Notes under the pieces: generated by a model
What the model was told of the DNA's origin: nothing
The model's database searches: none
The model's input: the letters and a program-made list of their open reading frames with translations, nothing else
Translations under genes and position numbers: made by a program
Origin: Nocardia lijiangensis NBRC 108240
Lineage (GTDB): Bacteria; Actinomycetota; Actinomycetes; Mycobacteriales; Mycobacteriaceae
Assembly: GCF_001613045.1 (NCBI RefSeq)
Contig: NZ_BDBP01000041.1
Span: forward strand, 21,698-85,697
Reading direction: 5' to 3'
Length of the DNA stretch: 64,000 nucleotides
Shown here: positions 8,775 through 19,468 of the stretch, piece by piece
Position numbering within the stretch: the stretch's first letter is position 1
Layout of the letters: each line of letters starts with the position of its first letter

Positions 8775-8866
8775 AGATACCCCTGAACTCCATTACTTTC
8801 GTCTAGGAACCTACTACCTCGGCAATAGTAACGTCGCCCGAGTCCGCAGACGAACTCGGAAAGGGA
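8775..8866. promoter_or_regulatory. HxlR/NmrA divergent promoter with spaced inverted repeat
   Basis: This is A/T-richer than its surroundings. It holds the half-sites ATTACT (near 8793) and AGTAAC (near 8828) in inverted orientation about 30 bp apart, with TAGGAACCTACTACC between. That fits a dimeric HxlR operator covering both promoters. Inferred from layout; the arms are short. Confidence 0.4.
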
Positions 8867-8872
8867 ATGAAC

Positions 8873-9700
8873 ATGATCGTGGTAACCGGAGCGACGGGCA
8901 ATGTCGGTCGGCCGCTGGTGCAGGCATTGGTCGCGGCCGGCGAGCATGTGACGGCGGTCTCGCGCACGGTGACAGCATCCGAGGTCCCCGCAGGAGTCCG
9001 GTGGCAGCAGGTCGATCTCGCCAGGCCGGAGAACCTGGCATCAGCGTTCGACGGGGCCGACACGCTTTTTCTGTTGACGTCCGGTGATTTCGTCGCCGCC
9101 GGCGGCAATGTCGCTGATGTGATGGATATCGTGCAGGGCGCCGGTATTCGGCGGGTTGTTCTGCTGTCCTCGCAAGGGGTCAGCACCGGCAGCCACCCGT
9201 CCGCAGTGGAAGACGCCGTCAAAGAATCCGGTGTCGAGTGGACGATGCTGCGGCCGGGAGGCTTCGCATCCAACGCGCTGCAGTGGGCGGAAATGGTTCG
9301 CACGCAACGAACGGTCTCGGCACCGTTCGGCGATGTCGCGCTACCGGTCATCGATCCGGCCGACATCGCCGCCGTCGCCGCTGTCACCTTGCTCGACCGC
9401 AGTCACAACGGCAGAACCTACGACCTGACCGGGCCAGCACCGATCTCACCGCGCCAGCAAGCCGCCGACATCGGTGCGGCACTCGGCGAACCGGTCCGCT
9501 TCGTCGAACTGTCCCGCGCCCAGGCCAAAGCGCAGATGGTGCGGTTCATGCCCGAACCCATTGTCGAGGCCACCCTTGACATCCTCGGCTCACCCAAACC
9601 CGCCGAGCAGCAGGTCAGCCCCGACACCGAACGACTGCTCGGCCGCATCCCGCGAACCTTCGCCGAGTGGGCCGCCCGCAACACCGCAGCCTTCAAATAG
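8873..9700 (+). CDS. NAD(P)H-binding NmrA-like atypical SDR oxidoreductase
   Basis: About 275-aa Rossmann protein of the NmrA/quinone-reductase-2 type. MIVVTGATGNVGRPLVQAL is the nucleotide-binding loop; VVLLSSQGVSTGSHP and MLRPGGFASN are typical of atypical SDRs that lack the Tyr-x3-Lys dyad. Two ATGs two codons apart are possible; GGAAAGGG is better spaced for the second (8873) than the first (8867). Divergent from the HxlR regulator, so the pair is probably a redox- or electrophile-responsive unit. Confidence 0.9.
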   Translation: MIVVTGATGNVGRPLVQALVAAGEHVTAVSRTVTASEVPAGVRWQQVDLARPENLASAFDGADTLFLLTSGDFVAAGGNVADVMDIVQGAGIRRVVLLSSQGVSTGSHPSAVEDAVKESGVEWTMLRPGGFASNALQWAEMVRTQRTVSAPFGDVALPVIDPADIAAVAAVTLLDRSHNGRTYDLTGPAPISPRQQAADIGAALGEPVRFVELSRAQAKAQMVRFMPEPIVEATLDILGSPKPAEQQVSPDTERLLGRIPRTFAEWAARNTAAFK

Positions 9701-9884
9701 CCACTGAGACAACGTCGGGTAGCAGATCTCAATAGATTTCGGCCGAAGGTCAGTGATTCGATCACCCGCGAGGATTGTCCGGAACAGACAGTCACGTCGC
9801 ACTCGACCGATGACCCCAAACACCATGTCTGACATGCTGATTCCCGACGAATTCCGGCGCCACCTCGGGTTCTGGGGGGATTGA

Positions 9885-10729
9885 TCAGTGTTGCGGCTCG
9901 GGTGCTGGATCCTTCGCTGTATGGTTCGCCGGTGGGATCGTCCGGGCTGCGGTCTGCGCTGTTCGGGTGAGCCGGTAGCTTTGGGTGCCGGTTTCGATGA
10001 TGTGCCCGCCGAAGGTCAATCGATCGACAATCGCCGCGCAGAGCCGGGGATCGGTGAACGTTTTCGTCCAACCGCCGAACGACTCGTTGGAAGCGATGGC
10101 GACACTGTTCTTTTCCTCCCGCTCGGTCAGAACCTGGAACAACAGCTCGGCGCCGCTGCGGTCCAGGGCCATGTATCCGAGTTCGTCGAGGCAGAGGAGA
10201 TCGACTCGGCCCGTAGCGGGCGATGGTTTTGGTGAGTTGTTTGTCGTCGGCGGCTTCGACCAGTTCGTTGACGAGTTTCGTGGCGAGGGTGTATTTGACG
10301 CGGTAGCCCTTCATCGCGGCCTCGGTGCCCAACGCGATGAGCAGGTGGCTCTTGCCGGTGCCGGAGTCACCGATCAGACACAGAGGCAGCCCTTTCTCCA
10401 CCCACTTGCAGGTGGCCAGGGTGTGGATCATCGCCGGGTCAACGTTCGGGTTGGCGTCGAAATCGAAGGCCCGCAACGACTTCTCGCCGGGGGAACCCGG
10501 CCGCGCGGATGCGGCGCTCGCTGCGGCGGCGGGCGCGGTCGTCGCACTCGGCCAAAAGCAGCTCAGCCAGAAACGACCGATACGACATCTGTTCGCGTTC
10601 GGCGGTGTCGGCGATCTCGGTGAACTGCTGGCGGATCGAGGGCAGTCGCAGCATCCGGCATGCCTGGTCGATGGAGGCGTCGGCGGCCTGCTCGGTCATT
10701 CCGCGGCGCCGGGGCGTGCTGATGGTCAT
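9885..10729 (-). pseudogene. istB: IS21 helper ATPase IstB, two frameshifts
   Basis: AAA+ helper of IS21 transposition spread over three frames. The N-terminus (MTISTPRRRGMTEQAADAS) runs to about 10495; then RAFDFDANPNVDPA and the Walker A motif LIGDSGTGKSHLLIALG to about 10220; then GYMALDRSGAELLFQVL, NSVAIASNESFGGW and GGHIIETGTQSYRL to the stop at 9885. Each junction looks like one extra base in a G/C run. Joining the frames gives a full-length IstB of about 280 aa, so the lesions are recent or are sequencing errors. Confidence 0.85.
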
Positions 10730-12352
10730 GTACTGGTTCCTTCTGCGGGTGGGTAGGGGCGGCGCAACAACTGGTCGTAGACGGCCACCGACGGCAAAGG
10801 CCTGGTGTCGGGTGGCAGGTGCGCCACCCGGCGCGCGGTCAGCGACGACACAGGATTGGGCTCATCCAGATTCCACCGGTGTCCGCGGCGGCTCCGTGTC
10901 GGCGATCTTGCGGGCCTCCAGCGCCACCGCGTCGGCGGTCAGCGCGCCGACCTCCAACGCGGCCTTCAGCCCGGCAACGACCTGATCGTGAGGCATGTGC
11001 CGATGCAGCAGCAGCACCTCGATCAGGGCGCGAGTGCCGTCGCGGTCGCCGTGGGCCCTGCGGGCCGCGGCCCACCACGCGTCATGCGCCGTAGTGAATT
11101 GGCCGACCGCGCGGGCCTGTTCCAACGCGGTCGCCCCGGCCAGCGCGCCGGGCTTGCGCATCAGCCCTTCCAGGTAGTGATCCAGGTCCATGCGGGTCTG
11201 TCCCTTGCCCGCGATCCGTTCGTGCCGGGCGCCCTCGGTCCGGGAGTCGTAGACGACCAGCTCTGATGCGTGCAACAGCACCCGCACTTGGCGGCCGATC
11301 AACCGGATCGGCACGCTGTAACGATTGGTGCGAACCGTGACCAGCGAATACCTGTCCACGCGCGGGGTGAACCACAGACCGGTCTCGAATTCCTCGTCCG
11401 GCAAACGCTTCAGCAGCGCCCTTTCGACCTCGAAATGCTCCCCGATCGTGCGGGCACGGGCACCGATGCGGCGCGCGTCATCGGCGTCGTCGAACTCATC
11501 GATCAACGCGTTCAGCTCATCAACCGAGCTCACGCGAGGCACCGGTACCAGGTGGTTGCGGCGGAAGAAGCCGATATCGCCTTCCACGCCGCCCTTCTCG
11601 TGAGCCCCGGGAAGTCCTGGCTGGCAGTAGAAGACATCGAGATTCCAGTGGGACCGGAACGCCGTCCACCGATCGGTCTCGACCCGCAACCGCGACAACC
11701 CGATCACCCGCGCGACCGCCGCGTTCAAGTTGTCGTAGCGCACCTTCCCGAACGGCACCCCGCCCAACCGCCGGAACGCGTGAACATGCCCCTCGAAGAA
11801 CGCTTCCTGCCCACCCGAGGTGGACATCCGGTGAATCGCCTTGCCAAAGAACGAGAGCCGGAAAGAGAACAAGAACATCTTGACCCTCTCACCGCGCAGC
11901 TCCACCATCACTTCCCCGAAGTCGACCTCGGCTTCCTCACCAGGACGGTGCGTCTGCGGAATGAACACCTCGGCCGGGCCGCGACCGGCAGCGACACGGA
12001 TTTCCGGCTGCCGCTTCGCCACGTACTCGCGCACGGTCTCGTAGCTGACATCGACCATCCGATGCTCATCGATCAACCGGGCGAAGATGCGTCGCACCGT
12101 GTGCCGCTGCTTGCGCGGCGCATCCAGATCCGCCAGCAGCCACTCGTCGATGACCGGCTTGAACTCGTCCAGCTTCGACGCCCGCGACGGATACTTCTTA
12201 CGCTCGGCCGGCCACGCCGACCACAACGCCGCGCGCACCGTCTGATACCCGACGTTGTACTTGCGCTGCAGATCCCGACCCGACGCCCCGACCCGCGAAT
12301 CCCGCCGGATAGCGGCATACAGCTCCACCTTGGACTGACGCGGCGGCGGCAA
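10726..12352 (-). pseudogene. istA: IS21 transposase IstA, frameshifted near its C-terminus
   Basis: DDE transposase. The main frame runs 496 aa from TTG 12352 to a stop at 10862. N-terminal HTH (KYNVGYQTVRAALW), then the catalytic triad: EVDFGEV near residue 143, YDNLNAAV near 206 and GVEGDIGF near 252. The usual IstA tail, PLPSVAVYDQLLRRPYPP, is present but in another frame after a one-base shift near 10865. It ends in a TGA that overlaps the istB ATG. Confidence 0.85.
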
Positions 12353-12519
12353 CGACGGCTCCTACGAGAAGACAGGTTCCGGGCCTCGCACAGAGCACAC
12401 AGAACGTTGCGGCGCAACCTACCACCATCATCACCAGGTGATGTCGAAATTCGTCTGTACCAACATCTTCGGATCACCCGTGACATTCAGATCCACCTGT
12501 AAGTGACGTCGAAGATGAC

Positions 12520-12799
12520 CTGTAGAACCAAGTTCCATGCCGCGATCCATGCAATGGCCAACTCTCGCATCATGGAGGAAGCCAGCCAGCGTATGTGGGA
12601 CCTATCCGACTTCCTCATCAACACCGCTGGTATCAGCAATCCGCTCTCCGACGCGATTCCCCAACGCCAATGCGACCACGAAGCAATCGCGGCAGCCATC
12701 CGGGACCGCGACGAGAACCTCGCCCGCGAGGCCATGCGCCAACACATCCTCGGAACAGTCGCCATCATCGACGGAGAACGCCGAAGCGAATCAGCGTAG
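12520..12799 (+). pseudogene. C-terminal fragment of a GntR (FadR/FCD) regulator
   Basis: FHAAIHAMANSRIMEEASQR and HEAIAAAIRDRDENLAREAM are the last helices of an FCD ligand-binding domain. The winged-helix N-terminus and most of the FCD domain are missing; the IS21 element abuts the break. The parent gene may have regulated the neighbouring catabolic genes, but that is inference. An in-frame ATG at 12503 lies in IS-side sequence and is not a native start. Confidence 0.75.
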
Positions 12800-13177
12800 T
12801 CGCGGAACTCATGACGAGCCCGACACCATTCGATTCCGGCGGCGAGCACTCCGGTTTTCCGCGCAGCTGTCGATAGCCAGTCTTGTCCGGACACACGACG
12901 CCAGTACGACTCCGGCACTCCGGGCCGTATACGACGCCGCGCCTCAGTTTCCAGGCGGTGGCAACGAATTCGTGTTGGCGATTTCTTGCAGGAACACCCC
13001 GCTGACGATCCCAATAATTCTCGTCGACCGATTTCACCGAGGCGTACTGTGCCGGAAAGAACAATTTTATCGGGCGGGGAGCCGAGCATTGGCCTCGTCC
13101 GTGATCATTCGCGGATAGCTTCCACGACGTGTTCGGGGAAGCGACTCGCCGCACCAGCGGCATCCGCTCCCCCAGCG
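12800..13177. other. no recognisable gene
   Basis: 378 bp between the regulator stump and pdhC. Several short overlapping open frames exist on both strands but none shows family motifs or consistent codon bias. Probably decayed sequence plus the 3' flank of the pdh operon. Confidence 0.5.
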
Positions 13178-14476
13178 CTATGCGACGATCCGCAAAGGAT
13201 GCTCCAGCAAATCCTTCAACTGCGCCAGGAAGTGTGCGGCGACTGCCCCGTCGATGGCGCGGTGATCTGCGGACATGGTTAGGCGAAGGATTCTCCGGCT
13301 CACCACCTGCCCGTCCTCCAGTCGCAGCTCATCGGTGGCCGCGCCAACGGCGAGGATGGCCGCTTCCGGGGGGTTGATCACGGCCGTGAAGTGTTCGATG
13401 CCGAACATACCCAGGTTGGAGATGGTGAAGGTGCCCCCACCCATCTCGTCGGGACGCAGTTTGCGGTCACGGGCGCGTTCGGCCTTGTCGCGGCTTTCGG
13501 CGGCGATGGCGGAGACGCTCTTGTGGTCGGCGTCCCGAATCACCGGAACCAGCAGCCCGGCCGGTGTCGCGACCGCGACACCGAGATGAATGCCCTTGTG
13601 CTGCAGTAGTTTGTCGTCGGCGAAGGAGACGTTTACCGTCGGGTTCGCCCGCAGCGCCACGGCAACCGCTTTGACCAGCAGATCGTTGACACTGACCTTG
13701 CCGACGCCGGATTCGGCGAGCGTGGCGTTGATCTTTGCGCGGAAGCCGAACAGGTCGGTGACGTCGATGGCGCTGGTCAGGTAGATGTGCGGTGCCTGCT
13801 GCTTGCTCTCGGCGAGTCTGGTGGCCGAGACCCGCTGAATGTTGGTCAGCGGGATCTCGTCGTAGTCGCCCGAGACCGCTGCGGGAACCGCAGATTCGGC
13901 TACCATCGCGACGGCCGCGGTGCGTTCGGCGGCGGGCGTGGAAGCGATTTGGGTTGCGGCATGGGCGGATTCGACGTCTTGCTTGGTCACACGACCGCCA
14001 GGGCCGGTGCCGACGACGGCGGCCAGGTCGACGCCGAGCTCCCCCGCGATCTTGCGAGCCAGCGGCGAGGACTTCTTTCGCACGCCAGCTTCGACGGCGG
14101 CTGAGCCACCGGCGCGCGCGGGAGCCGCCGACGTGCCGGAATTCTCTGCCGCAATGGCGGGAGCGCTTCCGGGGGTCGGAGTGGCGGTGTTCGAGGCAGC
14201 GGGCTGTGCGGATGTGTTGGCGGCTGCCGACGAGGCGCCGCTGCCGTCGCCGACGATGGCGATCGGCTCGCCGATCGGGACGCGTGTGCCCTCCGCGGCG
14301 AGGATCTGCTCGAGCACGCCGTCGTCGTAGGCCTCGAGTTCCATGAGCGCCTTGTCGGTCTCGATCTCGGCGAGCACTTCACCGCGGGTGACGGGGTCGC
14401 CGACCTGTTTGAGCCAGGCGGAGACGACGCCGTCCTCCATCGTGTCGGAGAGCCGGGGCATGGTGATTTCAGGCAT
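13178..14476 (-). CDS. pdhC: dihydrolipoamide acyltransferase (E2), pyruvate dehydrogenase-type
   Basis: 432-aa E2 core of a 2-oxo acid dehydrogenase complex, transferring acetyl groups to CoA. One lipoyl domain with the lipoylated Lys in EIETDKALMELEAYDDG near residue 43. An Ala/Pro-rich linker follows, then a peripheral-subunit-binding domain (SSPLARKIAGELGVDLAAV near residue 135). The catalytic domain has the active-site His-x3-Asp in MSADHRAIDGAVAA near residue 403. Last gene of lpd-pdhA-pdhB-pdhC, 21 bp after pdhB. Pyruvate specificity is inferred from the E1 genes; acetoin dehydrogenase is an alternative. Confidence 0.9.
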   Translation of the reverse strand: MPEITMPRLSDTMEDGVVSAWLKQVGDPVTRGEVLAEIETDKALMELEAYDDGVLEQILAAEGTRVPIGEPIAIVGDGSGASSAAANTSAQPAASNTATPTPGSAPAIAAENSGTSAAPARAGGSAAVEAGVRKKSSPLARKIAGELGVDLAAVVGTGPGGRVTKQDVESAHAATQIASTPAAERTAAVAMVAESAVPAAVSGDYDEIPLTNIQRVSATRLAESKQQAPHIYLTSAIDVTDLFGFRAKINATLAESGVGKVSVNDLLVKAVAVALRANPTVNVSFADDKLLQHKGIHLGVAVATPAGLLVPVIRDADHKSVSAIAAESRDKAERARDRKLRPDEMGGGTFTISNLGMFGIEHFTAVINPPEAAILAVGAATDELRLEDGQVVSRRILRLTMSADHRAIDGAVAAHFLAQLKDLLEHPLRIVA

Positions 14477-14497
14477 TGTTGTTGTTCTTCCCGGTTC

Positions 14498-15490
14498 TCA
14501 GCGCCGACGGCCGACGGCCGCGAGGGTTTCCACGGCGGCGGTGTAGAGCGAGTCGGCGGATGGCAGGGCCAGCTGTTCGAGCGGCTTGGCATACGGCAGC
14601 GGCACCTCGGCCATGGCCACGCGGCGCACGGGGGCGTCGAGGTAGTCGAACGCTCCGTCGGAGATGGAGGCCGCGACTTCTGCGCCGATGCCGTAGGTGA
14701 GCCAGTCGTCCTCGCCGATCACCGCACAGCCGGTCTTGCGCACCGAGGCGATCAGGGTGTCGCGGTCCAGCGGACGAAGGCTGCGCAGGTCGATCACCTC
14801 GGCGGAAATTCCCTCTCCCGCAAGTCGTTCCGCCACCTGGGTGGCTACCGTAGCCATGCGCGAGTAGCCGATCAGTGTGATGTCGCTGCCGATGCGGGTG
14901 ATCGCCGCCTTGCCGATCTCGGCGGGCGGAAGATCCTCGGGCACCTCACCTTTGGTGTTGTACAAGGCGAGGTTCTCCAGGAACAGGACCGGGTCGTCGT
15001 CATCGATCGCGGCCTTCAGCAGCGCTCGCGCATCGGCGGGTGTGCTGGGGGCGACCACCTTCAGGCCGGGTACGAATGCGTAGTACAGCTCGATGTTCTG
15101 CGAATGCGTCGCACCCAGCTGCTGGCCGCCGCCGCCGGGTGTGCGGATGACCATGGGTACGCTGGTCTGCCCGCCGAACATGCCGTAGATCTTGGCGGCG
15201 TGATTGACGATCTGGTCCAGTGCCAGCAGCGAGAAGTTGATCGTCATGATCTCGACCACCGGACGCAGGCCCAGCATGGCCGCGCCGATGGCCGCACCGA
15301 CGAAACCCTCTTCGGCGATGGGAGTGTCGCGCACGCGCTTCTCGCCGAATTCGGCGAGCAAGCCGGCGGTGATCTTGTAGGAGCCTTCGAAGACGCCGAT
15401 TTCTTCCCCGATCAGGAAGATGTCGTCGTCGCGCCGCATCTCCTCGCGGAGGGTTTCGCGCAGCGCTTCACGGTAGGTCATGACAGCCAC
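14498..15490 (-). CDS. pdhB: pyruvate dehydrogenase E1 component, beta subunit
   Basis: About 330-aa beta subunit of the heterotetrameric E1. Typical segments: MTYREALRETLREEMRRDD, FLIGEEIGVFEGSYKIT (with the TPP-contacting Glu), TPIAEEGFVGAAIGAAMLG and the C-terminal transketolase domain with VIDLRSLRPLD. GTG at 15490 is better spaced from AAGGA than ATG 15481. It follows pdhA by 10 bp. The frame is intact, unlike its partner pdhA. Confidence 0.9.
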   Translation of the reverse strand: MAVMTYREALRETLREEMRRDDDIFLIGEEIGVFEGSYKITAGLLAEFGEKRVRDTPIAEEGFVGAAIGAAMLGLRPVVEIMTINFSLLALDQIVNHAAKIYGMFGGQTSVPMVIRTPGGGGQQLGATHSQNIELYYAFVPGLKVVAPSTPADARALLKAAIDDDDPVLFLENLALYNTKGEVPEDLPPAEIGKAAITRIGSDITLIGYSRMATVATQVAERLAGEGISAEVIDLRSLRPLDRDTLIASVRKTGCAVIGEDDWLTYGIGAEVAASISDGAFDYLDAPVRRVAMAEVPLPYAKPLEQLALPSADSLYTAAVETLAAVGRRR

Positions 15491-15500
15491 GATGATGTCC

Positions 15501-16654
15501 TTAGTGGGTGAAGAGCGGGTCGGCGGGCAGACGGCGGGAGTCACCGGCCACCGGCGTGGCGTAGTTGAAGTCGAACAGGCTCGCCGGTTCCGGATGTGGA
15601 CTGGACTCGGCGAATTCGACCGCGGCCACCACCTCGGCGGAAATCTCTCGCTCCATCGCGGCGGCGGAATCTTCGGTCAGCACACCGGCCTCGACAAGGG
15701 CGGCACGCCAGAGCACAACCGGATCGTTCTCGCGGACAACCGAAACAGTCTCACTGGTGCGGTATTTCGCCGGATCCACCACGGAGTGGCCCTTGAGTCG
15801 ATAGCTGACCGCCTCCAACAGCGCCGGTTTCCCTTCCCGTCGAGCGGTTTCGATCAGCTCGCTCGCCATATCTCGCACGGCCAGCACATCGGTGCCGTCG
15901 ACCCGCTCGCCGCGCATGCGGTAGGAGGACGCCCGCTTCCACAGATCCGGTTCGGCCGAGGACTTCTCGACCGTGGTGCCCATGCCGGTCTGATTGTTGA
16001 TCACCAGAAATACGATCGGCAGGTTCCACAGCGCGGCGATGTTCAGCGATTCGTGGAACGCGCCGATGTTCGTTGTGCCCTCGCCCATCTGGCAGATCAC
16101 CACGTCATCGCCGCCGCGGTAGTCGATGGCCAGTGCCGCGCCGACCGCCAGCGGCAGCTGGCCGCCCACGATGGCGTACCCGCCCAACAGGCGCGTCGCG
16201 ACGTCGTACATGTGCATCGACCCGCCCCAGCCCTTGGAGGTGCCGGTGGAGCGGCCGTACAGCCCGCCATCACCCGGCCGGGTTCGATGCCCTTGGCCAG
16301 TGCGTAGCCATGTTCTCTGTAGTTGGTGAACAGGTAGTCGGTGGGACGCATGGCCGCCCCCAACCCGACCACCGTCGCCTCCTCACCCAGATTGAGGTGG
16401 CAGTATCCGCCGATCTTGGCCTGCTGGTAGCTCTGTGCCGTGCGTTCCTCGAACCGCCGGATGAACAGCATGTCGCGGTAGAGCCGACGCAGCGTCTCGG
16501 GGTCCTCTGCGGCGATACGAGTTGCGACCGGGCCGGTTACCACGGATGCGATCGACTCCCCCGCAGGAGTCGCAGCGGAACCGTCGGCCGCGGCCGAGCT
16601 GGTCCGGCGGGTCATCTTGCTGGCGGGTTTGCGTGGTGCGGTGCTGGTTGTCAC
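15501..16654 (-). pseudogene. pdhA: pyruvate dehydrogenase E1 component, alpha subunit, single-base frameshift
   Basis: The TPP-binding alpha subunit reads in two frames. From GTG 16654 (AGGAGA upstream) to about 16266 it includes RDMLFIRRFEERTAQSYQ, FTNYREHGYALAKG and EPGRVMA. A missing base in a G/C run then shifts the frame. The remainder (GRSTGTSKGWGGSMHMYD, GEGTTNIGAFHESLNIA with the TPP motif, KGHSVVDPAKYR) continues to 15501. Restoring one base gives about 384 aa, normal for PDH E1-alpha. Either a real null mutation or an assembly error; the high conservation of both halves points to a recent event. Confidence 0.88.
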
Positions 16655-16665
16655 GAGGGGTCTCC

Positions 16666-18122
16666 TCAACGCTTGCGGGGCGGCGCGACGTGTACCGGCA
16701 GGCCAAGCCCGGTCAGGGCCGCTTCCATGCCGATCTCGCCGAGGGTGGGGTGGGCGTGGATGGTGTCGGCGAGCTCTTCGAGGGTGGCCTCGAGCGCAAT
16801 GGCCAGTACGCCTTCGGTGATCAGGTCGCTGGCCGACGGGCCGATGATGTGCACGCCGAGCACCTCCTGGTGTCGCGCGCCCGCGACGATCTTCAGGAAG
16901 CCCTCGGTGTCGCCGAAGGACTTGGCCCGGCCCAGGGCCGCGAACGGGAACTTGGCGATGATCACTTCGTGGCCTGCGGCGCGGGCGGCGTCCTCGGTGA
17001 GGCCGACGGACGCGATCTCCGGATGGGTGAAGGTCGCCGCCGGGATCACGGCGTAGTCGATGTGGGCGTCGTGACCGGCGATGACATCGGCCGCCGTCAA
17101 TGCCTGATGCGAGGCAACATGCGCGAGCAGCGCCTTGCCGGTGACATCACCGATGGCGTACACGTGCTCCACACCGGTGCGCAGCTTCTCATCGATGGAG
17201 ATGAAACCCCTTGCATCCGTGCCGATTCCGGCGGCATTCAGACCGAGATCGGCGGTGTTCGGGCGCCGGCCGACGCCGACGAGCACCACATCGGCGTCGA
17301 GTTCGCCCGCCTGCGGACCGCCGACGCCGACCCGCAGCGCGCCATCCGCCTGCGCGATGCCTGTGACGGTCGATCCGGTCAGCACGGTGATGCCGCGCTT
17401 GCCGAACGAACGGCCCAGAGCGACACCGATCTCCTTGTCCTCCAACGGAACCAGGCGATCCTGCATCTCGACGACCGTGACCGCACTGCCGAAGGTGGCG
17501 AACAGGCTGGCCCATTCCGCACCCACCGCGCTACCGCCGATGACGACCAACCGCCCGGGCACCTCGGTCAGTCCGAACGCGCCGTCCGAGGTGACCACCC
17601 CGGGCAGATCCGCGCCCGGAACCGGCAGTGCCGCCGGCACCGAGCCGGTCGCGACGATCACGTCGGTCGCGCTGATCGTGCGGATGGCGGTGGCCGTCGG
17701 TGCGGCGGCGTAACGGGGCCCGCCGGGGAAGATTGGCGACTGTCCCGCCTCGAACACCTCGACAGTGGTGGGGCCGGTGAACCGCGCGTGCCCCTCGATC
17801 ACGGTCACACCGTTGGCCTTCAGCAGCCCGGCCACACCGTCGGTGAGTTCCTTGACGATGCCGTCCTTGCGCTGTCGCACAGCGCCGAAATCGAAGCCCA
17901 CGTTATCAGCGTGAACACCGAATTCGGCCGCGCCCTTGATGATCTGAAAAACCTCAGCGGACCGCAGCATGGCCTTCGTCGGAATGCAACCCCAGTTCAA
18001 ACAGACCCCGCCCGGACGCTCCTTCTCGACCAGCCGACCCGCAGCCCGCGCTGCGCCGCGCGGATAGCCGCGACGTAGCCGCCGGGGCCGCCGCCGACCA
18101 CCAGTAGATCGAAATCCGGCAC
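16666..18122 (-). pseudogene. lpd: dihydrolipoyl dehydrogenase (E3), single-base frameshift near N-terminus
   Basis: FAD/NAD disulfide oxidoreductase of the complex. GTG 18122 opens VPDFDLLVVGGGPGGYVAA, the FAD-binding loop, but a one-base loss near 18030 shifts the frame. The rest (RPGGVCLNWGCIPTKA with the redox CxxxxC, VIGGSAVGAEWASLF, AIGDVTGKALLAH, and the C-terminal HAHPTLGE with the catalytic His-Glu) continues to 16666. Repaired length would be about 485 aa. First gene of the operon; pdhA starts 12 bp downstream. Intact lpd is normally essential, so another copy elsewhere is likely if the lesion is real. Confidence 0.88.
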
Positions 18123-18298
18123 TCGTGGTGCTCCTAATCCTCGAATGAAACCACCCCACCTTGGTTGCGGTGCGGGTCGTTCAACCGAGTGTTGTGGCTA
18201 CCCGATGCACGAACAATCACCTCGCCGTCCAGACATCCGGGGCCCGGACTGGGCGCTGCGCCCAATCTCGGTAGTGGGAATCGGGGATTTGGCGCGGG

Positions 18299-19468
18299 TC
18301 AGTCGCGGGCCTGGACGCCGAGGTCGAGAGCGGCCAGCGCAAGCGAGAACTCCAGGTAGGAACGCTGTCCCTCCAGCGGGCGGCCGAGCAGCGTGGTGAT
18401 GCGCTGTAGCCGGTTGAGCACGGTGTTCCGATGACAGTGCAGTCGCGGCGCGGCATTGGCCGCCGAGCAGCTCTCGGCCAGCCAGACCGCCAGGGTGCGC
18501 AGGAGGATGTCCCGCTCTTTGACCGGTAGATCGAGCACCGGTCCGAGGGTGCGCCTCACCAAGAGGTCGGTCAGGTCGGGCGACCGCAGTAGCAGCACTT
18601 CGGGATACCGTTCGTCGAGCGAGACAAGCACGCCGACGGCATCGTCCGGCACCGTGTCGAGCGCAAGCAGGGCCAGTGCATGCGCGGTACCGATCTCAGC
18701 CAACCCAGCAACCGCAGCGGAGACCGCCGCACGCCCGCGCACCTGCGGCCGCAGCCGTTGCAGGACCGGTTCGACCGATCGATGCTCCAGCGCGACCAAT
18801 CCGACCGTGGAATCCGTCCGATCGTGCCACAACGAGCGAATACCCATGGAAGCCAACGCCGTTTCCGATCCTGTGCGCAGCGGATGCGGCCCACCCTGCA
18901 CCACGACCACGGCATAGCCCCCGTGCACCGGCAGGTTCAGCTCCCGAGCCGCTCGAGCCGCGAACAAGGCATCGTGCGCCCGCCCGGCCAGCACATCCTC
19001 GATCAAACCGTGTCGGCGCCGTTCATCCCGCCGGACCCGATCCAGCTCGGTGTTGCGGTAGGAAGTGACCAGCGCCGACGACATACCATCGATAACCGCC
19101 CAGATGGCCGTTCCCGTCTCCCGGAACTGTGCGGGCGCCACATCGCCGGCCATGTCGAGCAGCGCCTCCCACACAATGCGCCCACCGAGCCGGAAGGTCC
19201 GCTGCATAGCCTCGAGCGGCACCCCCTGCTTCGCACGCAACTCACCGATCGACGCAGCCACGTCGTCCTGCTCCGGCCCCTCGGCCTGCCCACCGAGCAA
19301 ATCCAGAACCCTGGTGAGGAACCGCTGGCAGCCATCCCGCAGATCCGCGCGCGTTACCGCCGAGTAGTCGGTCCATTCGGGATTGTCGGTGAAAACAGCC
19401 GCCATCAACCGCCGCGTCAGTTCGGGAATCTCGCCTCGGAGTTCCGCGGCCAGCTCCGGTGATCTCAT
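18299..19468 (-). CDS. PucR/CdaR-family transcriptional regulator
   Basis: 389 aa. The N-terminal helical domain resembles RsbRD/sensor domains (RRLMAAVFTDNPEW). The middle is GGDEF-like, and the C-terminal PucR HTH is LHCHRNTVLNRLQRITTLLG with the following Asp/Leu-rich end. Such proteins are often local activators of catabolic genes in actinomycetes. It lies between the mhpDFE operon and lpd, all on one strand, with 176 bp before lpd for a promoter. It is the best candidate regulator for the aromatic/PDH block in this window. Confidence 0.88.
   Translation of the reverse strand: MRSPELAAELRGEIPELTRRLMAAVFTDNPEWTDYSAVTRADLRDGCQRFLTRVLDLLGGQAEGPEQDDVAASIGELRAKQGVPLEAMQRTFRLGGRIVWEALLDMAGDVAPAQFRETGTAIWAVIDGMSSALVTSYRNTELDRVRRDERRRHGLIEDVLAGRAHDALFAARAARELNLPVHGGYAVVVVQGGPHPLRTGSETALASMGIRSLWHDRTDSTVGLVALEHRSVEPVLQRLRPQVRGRAAVSAAVAGLAEIGTAHALALLALDTVPDDAVGVLVSLDERYPEVLLLRSPDLTDLLVRRTLGPVLDLPVKERDILLRTLAVWLAESCSAANAAPRLHCHRNTVLNRLQRITTLLGRPLEGQRSYLEFSLALAALDLGVQARD

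Larger units (their letters stand above)
9760..12520 (-). mobile_element. IS21-family insertion sequence, degenerate
   Basis: istA and istB in the standard order, with the istA reading ending in an ATGA overlap with istB. Both genes carry frameshifts. Limits are approximate. The right end must lie at or before about 12520, where GntR/FCD coding sequence begins. The flanks at about 9765-9825 and 12460-12510 share scattered motifs (GATCACCCG, ACGTCG, GATGACC) in the same orientation, possibly transposase-binding repeats. No target duplication was found. Confidence 0.75.

Noticed and set aside
12487..13163. Two overlapping minus-strand ORFs downstream of pdhC
   Set aside because: They cross the GntR/FCD fragment or lack motifs, with irregular codon use.
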